NCBI GenBank assembly: GCA_017651425.1
Contig: JAGCCZ010000045.1
Location: forward strand, 1 to 64,000
DNA length: 64,000 bases
DNA from: Bacteroidales bacterium
GTDB taxonomy: Bacteria; Bacteroidota; Bacteroidia; Bacteroidales; WCHB1-69
Direction: 5' to 3'
The first letter of the stretch is position 1. Each line of letters opens with the position of its first letter. Below, in pieces: positions 58,793-64,000 of the stretch. Below the pieces are notes generated by a model. The model searched no databases. It was not told where the DNA came from and was given only the letters and a program-made list of their open reading frames with translations. The position numbers were made by a program, and so were the translations under genes.

Positions 58793-61678
58793 TTATCCTA
58801 CGTTCTTGATACCCAGTTTTCCTTGCAGCGCCTGCGCCGTATAGGAGCGCTTTTTCTCCATGAGTTTCTCAGGCGTGCCCTCGAAAACAATCTTGCCACC
58901 GCCGTCGCCACCCTCAGGACCCATGTCGATGATCCAGTCGGCGCACTTGATGATTTCTGTGTTGTGCTCGATAACCACGATGGTGTTGCCACGCTCGATG
59001 AGGCGGTTGAAAGCGCCGTACAGTTTGTTGATGTCGTGGAAATGGAGGCCCGTGGTCGGCTCGTCGAAGATGAAGAGCTTGTTCTGCTGCTCATCGTCGA
59101 GGGAGAGATAGTAGGCTAACTTCACGCGCTGCGCCTCACCGCCGGAAAGCGTCGAGGAGGTCTGGCCAAGCACCAAGTAGCCGAGTCCCACATCCTGCAA
59201 GGGCATCAGCCGGCGGATGATGTTCCGGGTCAGGTCGGTGACGGGCAGCTGCTGGAAGAACTCCACGGCCTCCGACACCGTCATGTTGAGGATGTCGGTG
59301 ATGGTCTTCTCCTTGACCTTGACGTCAAGGGCTTCGTCGCGGAAGCGACCGCCGTTGCAGGAGGGGCAGACCATCTCCACATCGGCCATGAACTGCATGT
59401 TGATGTGAATCTTGCCCTCGCCCTCGCACTCCTCGCAGCGTCCGCCGGCCACATTGAAGGAGAAGAAGCCCGGGCGGTAGTTGCGCTGCTTGGCCAACGG
59501 CTGGGAGGCATACAGCTCCCGGATGTAGTCGTAGGCTTTCACATACGTCACAGGATTGGAGCGCGTGGAACGCCCGATGGGATCTTGGTCCACCATCACC
59601 GCATCGGAGATCTTGGACATGTCGGCATCGATGCCGCTGCATCTGCCGGGCTTTGGCCCGTTTTTGTCAAGCAACCTCAACAAGCTGGGATAAAGCACAT
59701 TGGCAACAAGGCTGCTCTTGCCTGAACCACTCACGCCCGTCACCACGGTGAGACACTCCAGCGGAATTTTGACATCTATGTTTTTAAGATTATGCTCTTT
59801 GGCTCCCTTTATTTCCACATAGTTGCGCCACTTGCGGCGGCGTTTGGGGGTCGGGATGTGCCGGCATTCCTCCTCGGGGAAGCCGCCCACCATGCCACGG
59901 ATGTAGGAGGCGGTGAGGCTCTCCTTGTCTTGCAACAGGTGCTCGAAATCGCCGGTATAGACGACCTCGCCGCCGAACTGGCCCGCACGGGGACCGATGT
60001 CAACGATGTAGTCGGCAGCGCGGATGATGGACTCGTCGTGTTCGACGACGACCACGGTGTTGCCGATGTCGCGCAGTCGTTTCAGCACGCGGATGAGGTT
60101 CTGGGTGTCGCGCGGGTGCAGGCCGATGCTGGGCTCGTCGAGGATGTAGAGCGACCCCACGAGGCTGCTGCCCAAGGAGGTGGCCAGGTTGATGCGCTGT
60201 GACTCGCCGCCCGACAGGGTGCCGGCGGTGCGGTCGAGGGTCAGGTAGCCGAGCCCCACCTCATCCAGCAAGCCGATGCGCGTGCGCAGCTCCTTGAGCA
60301 CGTTGCGCGCAATCTCCTCCTCATTGGGGGAGGCCAACTTGAGTTGGTCGAAGAAAATCTTGAGGTCGCTGACCGGCATGGCCAGCAGCTCCGTGATGGA
60401 CTTGCCGCCCACTTTGACATATTGGGCATCCTTGCGCAAACGGGTGCCGTGGCAGTCGTGGCACAGCTCGCGTCCGCGATAGCGCGCTTGCAGCACACGG
60501 TACTGGATCTTGTAGGTATTGGCGGCCACAAACTGGAAAAACTGGGTGATGCCCTCCACATGGTGCTTGGGGTCGCCGAACCAGAGCAGGTCGAACTCCG
60601 TCGGGGTCAAGTCCTCAATGGCACGGTAGATGGGGAAATCGAGTTTGGAGGCCTGTTTGATGAAGTAGCGTTTCCACTCGCTGAGCACCTCGCCGTGCCA
60701 GCAGGCCACGGCATCGTCGGCCACGGAAAGCTGGCGGTTGGGAATCACCAAGTCCTGGTCCACGCCCTCGACCATGCCCGTGCCGAGGCAGGTCTTGCAC
60801 GCCCCGTAGGGATTGTTGAAGCTGAAGAGGTTGACGGAAGGCTCCTCGAAGGTGATGCCGTCGGCCTCGAAGCGGTTGCTGAAGGATCTCTGGGAGACGC
60901 TGCCTTTGGGGTCGTCAGCGTTTGTCGGCGAACCCTGTGGGGAAACGTCGCCCTCAGTCTGGATCATGCAGGCATCCTTGCCCTCGGCGAAGGCGGTGTT
61001 CACAGAATCGAGCAGTCGTGCGAGGTTGTCTTCGATATTGTCGGACTTGAAGCGATCGATGAGCACATACATCTCCGACACGCGGGTGCATTTCTTGCCG
61101 TTGAGGAACTCGTCGATTTCGAAGAGCTTGCGGTCATAGACCACGCGGCTGAAACCCTGCTGGCGGAGGATGGCGAGCTGTTCGAGAAGGGTGCGGCCTT
61201 CGGGGAGCACAACGGGGGCGAGCACATACACGCGCTTGCCGGGGGCAATCTTGCGGACGTACTCCACCACGTCGCCCGGGTCATCGCGGCGCACCTCCTT
61301 GCCGCTCACGGGCGAAAAAGTGTGCCCCACACGCGCAAACAGCAGCTTCAGGTACTCGTAGATTTCCGTCACCGTGCCCACCGTGGATCGCGGGTTGTTG
61401 GACATCACATGCTGTTCGATGGCAATGGCGGGCGGGATGCCGGTCACCGACTTGACCTCCGGCTTGTGCATCCTTCCCATGAACTGGCGTGCATACGAGC
61501 TGAGGCTCTCCACATAGCGACGCTGCCCCTCCGCATAGAGCGTATCAAAGGCCAACGACGACTTTCCCGATCCGGAGAGGCCGGTGATGACCACCAGCTT
61601 GTTGCGGGGAATGTCAACATCTATATTTTTCAGATTGTTGACTTTTGCGCCTCGTATGGATATGATGTTGGAGTTCAT
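58793..61678 (-). CDS. uvrA: Excinuclease ABC subunit A
   Basis: A 961-residue damage-recognition ATPase of nucleotide excision repair that loads UvrB on lesions. Both ABC halves are complete. The first has Walker [15 protein letters not shown] near residue 31-44 and signature [12 protein letters not shown]; the second has [17 protein letters not shown] and [12 protein letters not shown]. Zinc-binding Cys pairs are visible in [15 protein letters not shown], in [10 protein letters not shown] and in [12 protein letters not shown] ... CPSCNGGRF. The length is close to the E. coli protein. It lies upstream of the YtxH cluster on the same strand. Confidence 0.96.
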   Translation of the reverse strand: MNSNIISIRGAKVNNLKNIDVDIPRNKLVVITGLSGSGKSSLAFDTLYAEGQRRYVESLSSYARQFMGRMHKPEVKSVTGIPPAIAIEQHVMSNNPRSTVGTVTEIYEYLKLLFARVGHTFSPVSGKEVRRDDPGDVVEYVRKIAPGKRVYVLAPVVLPEGRTLLEQLAILRQQGFSRVVYDRKLFEIDEFLNGKKCTRVSEMYVLIDRFKSDNIEDNLARLLDSVNTAFAEGKDACMIQTEGDVSPQGSPTNADDPKGSVSQRSFSNRFEADGITFEEPSVNLFSFNNPYGACKTCLGTGMVEGVDQDLVIPNRQLSVADDAVACWHGEVLSEWKRYFIKQASKLDFPIYRAIEDLTPTEFDLLWFGDPKHHVEGITQFFQFVAANTYKIQYRVLQARYRGRELCHDCHGTRLRKDAQYVKVGGKSITELLAMPVSDLKIFFDQLKLASPNEEEIARNVLKELRTRIGLLDEVGLGYLTLDRTAGTLSGGESQRINLATSLGSSLVGSLYILDEPSIGLHPRDTQNLIRVLKRLRDIGNTVVVVEHDESIIRAADYIVDIGPRAGQFGGEVVYTGDFEHLLQDKESLTASYIRGMVGGFPEEECRHIPTPKRRRKWRNYVEIKGAKEHNLKNIDVKIPLECLTVVTGVSGSGKSSLVANVLYPSLLRLLDKNGPKPGRCSGIDADMSKISDAVMVDQDPIGRSTRSNPVTYVKAYDYIRELYASQPLAKQRNYRPGFFSFNVAGGRCEECEGEGKIHINMQFMADVEMVCPSCNGGRFRDEALDVKVKEKTITDILNMTVSEAVEFFQQLPVTDLTRNIIRRLMPLQDVGLGYLVLGQTSSTLSGGEAQRVKLAYYLSLDDEQQNKLFIFDEPTTGLHFHDINKLYGAFNRLIERGNTIVVIEHNTEIIKCADWIIDMGPEGGDGGGKIVFEGTPEKLMEKKRSYTAQALQGKLGIKNVG

Positions 61679-61704
61679 TTTGGGGGAGGGAGGGAGGGGG
61701 TTAA

Positions 61705-61836
61705 GGGATTAAGAAATTAAGAAACTAAGAAATTAAGAAATTAAGGGTTAGCAGGGGGGGGAGTAGAGGGTTAGTAGAGGGGTAGCAGAGGGGTAGCAGG
61801 GGGGGGTAGTAGAGGGTTAGTAGAGGGTTAGTAGGG
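61705..61836. repeat. Simple-sequence repeats upstream of uvrA
   Basis: Two adjacent low-complexity arrays fill the gap between uvrA and cdsA. The first has AAATTAAG-like units (about 61707-61748). The second has GTAGAGGGTTA / GGGGTAGCAGA units (about 61750-61836). They reach the stop codon of cdsA and contain no gene. Homopolymer G runs of seven to eight are present. Confidence 0.7.
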
Positions 61837-62706
61837 GGTGTCGAGGAATAATATTGTGATATAGATGAGGGCGGGGAGGGCGGCGAAGAGCAGGGAGTCG
61901 AAGCGGTCGAGGATGCCGCCGTGGCCCGGCATAATGTTGCCGCTGTCCTTCACGCCGGCATTGCGCTTGAACAGCGACTCCACCAGGTCGCCACAGGTCC
62001 CGAACACCACGATTATCAGGGCGAAAAGAATCCAGTCCCAATGGCACTCCCGCAGCGCTCCGAAGTATGGAATGAGGGGCAAAAACCATGCCAACACCAA
62101 GGTCAACACGCAACCGATGACAGTGCCTTCCCATGTTTTCCCCGGAGAGATGTGGGGGCACATCTTGTGCTTGCCCAACAGGGAGCCGCCGAGATAGGCA
62201 AACGTATCGTAAGACCAGATCAGAATGAAGAGGGCGAGTGCGTCAGAGGGTCTGATAAAGGAGAGTGTTGTGATGGCAGCCAGCGGAAAGACTATCCACA
62301 AGGTGCCTCCCAGGCCCGTGGAGATACGCTCAATGGGATTGGGTTCGGTTGATATGAGTTCGCGGATGGAGAATATTAATGCAAGCAGGAATATGGATAC
62401 GAGGACAAGCCCAAAGAAGACCATCACAACGGAGGCCTTGCCATCGTACAGATAACCGCCGCCTTCGCTGTAGTATTCAAACAGAAGACAGAACTGGATG
62501 ATGATGGCTGCGGCCGTCATAAGGATTCGGGTGAACAAGTCGGTGGGGGTTGATGTGAGCTTTCCGAACTCAAAGATGGCTAATACGGAGACGGCAGCCA
62601 TGAGCACGCACATCAGCGGCGGGCAGAAGGTGCCGGCCACCATGAGGGCCACATAAACGGCGCCGGCAGCGGTGCGGACCAGCAAGTTTTTAGTCTTGGG
62701 GTTCAT
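61828..62706 (-). CDS. cdsA: Phosphatidate cytidylyltransferase
   Basis: A 292-residue inner-membrane enzyme that makes CDP-diacylglycerol from phosphatidate and CTP, the branch point of phospholipid synthesis. Eight or so hydrophobic segments are seen. The CdsA signature lies near the C-terminus: ESLFKRNAGVKDSGNIMPGH then GGILDRFDS, with the conserved Lys-Asp and Asp-Arg-x-Asp residues that bind metal and nucleotide. The ATG at 62706 overlaps the LUD gene by 17 bp. The order ftsH, LUD, cdsA is seen in many Bacteroidetes. Confidence 0.93.
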   Translation of the reverse strand: MNPKTKNLLVRTAAGAVYVALMVAGTFCPPLMCVLMAAVSVLAIFEFGKLTSTPTDLFTRILMTAAAIIIQFCLLFEYYSEGGGYLYDGKASVVMVFFGLVLVSIFLLALIFSIRELISTEPNPIERISTGLGGTLWIVFPLAAITTLSFIRPSDALALFILIWSYDTFAYLGGSLLGKHKMCPHISPGKTWEGTVIGCVLTLVLAWFLPLIPYFGALRECHWDWILFALIIVVFGTCGDLVESLFKRNAGVKDSGNIMPGHGGILDRFDSLLFAALPALIYITILFLDTPY

Positions 62707-63415
62707 CGGAAGCTTCGTTTTCGGGTTGTGCCTCAGGTGCAGGGGTGGGTTGGGCATCGGGACGGGGCTCTTCAATGAGCATCAAAATGATGCGGGGCTC
62801 GCGGGGAGAGAATTGCGGCTTGCCATTGATCTCTTCGGGATGGGTGGGCACCACAAACTCGGTCATGGGGAACGCCTCGTTGTTATTACGCTGACGCTGG
62901 TAAGCGAGAGCCTCCTCATAGTCGGAGAAGATACAACGCTCGCGGGATACCACGATGATGTCCTTGGCCAAGTTCTTCACAGAGGCATATTGGGCCACCG
63001 ACTGGGTGAAACCGATGGCGCCGGAACGGGCAATCAGCACGTCGGAGAAGAAAAGTGCGGCATCGACTGGCTCATTGAGGTTGATGGCGTTGACATGGCG
63101 CACCTTGTACTTGTCAAGGTAGGCGCCCAAGTTGGGACTGGTGTTCAGCAGCACATTGTAATGCTGTCCCTGGGCTATCTTGACAAGATATTGCACCATG
63201 TTTTGGGTAGTGCAGGGTATATATTTGCCACCGGCGGCGCGGAAGTTCTCCACAAAAGTCACGAACCTGTTTGGAATCGGATCAAACAGTTCGTCTGTGG
63301 TCTCCACCATGTCAAACGGGGCGGCACTTTTGTAAGCCAACCCGTTTCTGATGTTTCTGCGGATACTTTCCTTGCCTGCAAGAAGCTGGGGGTCTATGGG
63401 ATTGAAGTCGGGCAT
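62690..63415 (-). CDS. LUD-domain protein (LutC/YkgG-like)
   Basis: A 241-residue cytosolic protein with the LUD fold, related to LutC of lactate utilisation. Recognisable parts are the central VRHVNAINLNEPVDAALFFS region and SGAIGFTQSVAQYASVKNLA with KDIIVVSRERCIF. The C-terminal tail after residue 205 is Pro/Glu-rich and probably unstructured. No LutA or LutB genes are adjacent, so a lactate role is doubtful; in Bacteroidetes this gene is kept between ftsH and cdsA. It ends inside the start of cdsA and begins 11 bp after ftsH, which indicates an operon. Confidence 0.8.
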   Translation of the reverse strand: MPDFNPIDPQLLAGKESIRRNIRNGLAYKSAAPFDMVETTDELFDPIPNRFVTFVENFRAAGGKYIPCTTQNMVQYLVKIAQGQHYNVLLNTSPNLGAYLDKYKVRHVNAINLNEPVDAALFFSDVLIARSGAIGFTQSVAQYASVKNLAKDIIVVSRERCIFSDYEEALAYQRQRNNNEAFPMTEFVVPTHPEEINGKPQFSPREPRIILMLIEEPRPDAQPTPAPEAQPENEASDEPQD

Positions 63416-63426
63416 GGGTTTGGGTT

Positions 63427-64000
63427 TTAAGGTTGTACAACAGGGTCAACACTATCGTGTGAATCAAGGGCCGCGTCGGCTTTGTGTTCATCCACGGGAC
63501 GCTTGCCAAGGATGCGTTCCACATCCTCGGTGAAGATCACCTCGCGTTCAAGGAGGAGGCTGGCCAATTGGTCGAGTTGCTCTTTGTGCTCTGTGAGAAT
63601 CTGCTTGGCCGTGGTGTAGCAGGACTCGATGAGGCTGTGGACCTGCTCGTCGATGGCCTCGGCGGTCTTCTCGCTATAGGGCTTCTGAAGACTGTATTCT
63701 TGCTGTCCTGTAGAGTCGTAATAGCTGACGTTGCCGATTTTCTTGTCGAGTCCATAGTAAACGACCATGGCGTATGCCTGTTTGGAGACGCGTTCGAGGT
63801 CGTTGAGGGCTCCTGTGGAGACGGTGCCAAAGACCACCTCTTCGGCGGCGCGTCCGCCGAGCAGGGCAGTCATCTCATCCACAAGCTGTTCGTAGTTGGT
63901 CAGTTGCCGTTCTTCGGGCAGGTACCAAGCTGCGCCGAGGGCCTTGCCGCGGGGCACGATGGTAACCTTGACCAACGGAGAGGCATGCTTGAGCAGCCAG
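63427..64000 (-). CDS. ftsH: ATP-dependent zinc metalloprotease FtsH (C-terminal part, cut by window end)
   Basis: The last 190 residues of a membrane-bound AAA+ metalloprotease that degrades misfolded and short-lived proteins. The visible part begins WLLKHASPLVKVTIVPRG, directly after the place where the HExxH zinc motif would be in the peptidase domain. It includes GAAWYLPEER, ALLGGRAAEEVVFG and STGALNDLERVSKQAYAMV, all typical of FtsH. The C-terminal tail is acidic (DEHKADAALDSHDSVDP). The AAA module and membrane helices lie beyond 64000. Confidence 0.93.
   Translation of the reverse strand, partial: WLLKHASPLVKVTIVPRGKALGAAWYLPEERQLTNYEQLVDEMTALLGGRAAEEVVFGTVSTGALNDLERVSKQAYAMVVYYGLDKKIGNVSYYDSTGQQEYSLQKPYSEKTAEAIDEQVHSLIESCYTTAKQILTEHKEQLDQLASLLLEREVIFTEDVERILGKRPVDEHKADAALDSHDSVDPVVQP

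Noticed and set aside
62690..63415. Lactate utilisation operon
   Set aside because: Only a LutC-like LUD protein is present; LutA and LutB are missing and the gene is tied to ftsH and cdsA.

Overview
The window looks like the chromosome of a member of the Bacteroidota, most likely order Bacteroidales. The main reasons are the Bacteroidetes promoter consensus (TTG, about 19-20 bases, TAnnTTTG) in front of many genes, type IX secretion (T9SS) sorting domains on secreted proteins, T9SS accessory genes (plug protein and PorD families), the Bacteroidetes-type RNA polymerase omega gene between bamD and coaBC, FISUMP domains, and an Na+-translocating methylmalonyl-CoA decarboxylase operon. No rRNA, tRNA, CRISPR array or prophage was seen. 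The right end cuts through ftsH.

Layout. 1-2.9 kb is accessory: a GC-rich palindromic repeat, a small DUF5618 gene, and an IS1634-family element that sits inside the signal peptide of a lost paralogue of the next gene. 2.9-7.5 kb (minus) carries a secreted FISUMP protein and a dipeptidyl peptidase IV. 7.7-17.7 kb (plus) is a conserved housekeeping run: T9SS plug protein, bamD, rpoZ, coaBC, porD, recN, a beta-barrel protein, xseB, an O-methyltransferase, trmD and an O-antigen-ligase-like protein. 17.9-20.7 kb has rpmB with its own promoter and terminator, then a TonB-dependent receptor. 20.7-24.4 kb is a cobalamin-riboswitch operon encoding a BtuG-like beta-propeller lipoprotein and two T9SS cargo proteins. 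24.5-28.8 kb is the methylmalonyl-CoA decarboxylase operon. 28.9-32.2 kb (minus) has a LolA-like protein and FtsK.

32.4-36.2 kb holds an ExbB-ExbD-TonB operon. The 3' half of its tonB-like gene and the following palindromes are duplicated on the far side of a REP-associated tyrosine transposase (RAYT) gene, producing a chimeric second gene and a 57-bp tandem array. 36.2-39.4 kb encodes a single-chain multi-cofactor FAD oxidoreductase. 39.6-47.1 kb encodes a 2511-residue secreted modular protein. 47.4-48.7 kb is a dense repeat cluster, with 35-36-bp direct repeats and long GC-rich palindromes on both sides of a GIY-YIG nuclease gene; the same palindrome type is at 0.13-0.29 kb.

48.8-64 kb returns to core genes: two SurA-like proteins, a minus-strand run with a VTC/CYTH protein, DUF4956 and MscS, a C10 cysteine protease with CUB domains and a T9SS signal, fructose-bisphosphate aldolase, three small envelope proteins, uvrA, cdsA, a LUD protein and ftsH.

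How it fits together. Two themes dominate: envelope biogenesis with T9SS export, and propionate/B12 physiology, since the corrinoid locus directly precedes the decarboxylase whose substrate is made by a B12-dependent mutase. The most unusual parts are the two repeat-plus-nuclease neighbourhoods (RAYT at 34-36 kb and GIY-YIG at 47-49 kb) and the riboswitch-controlled surface proteins of unknown function.
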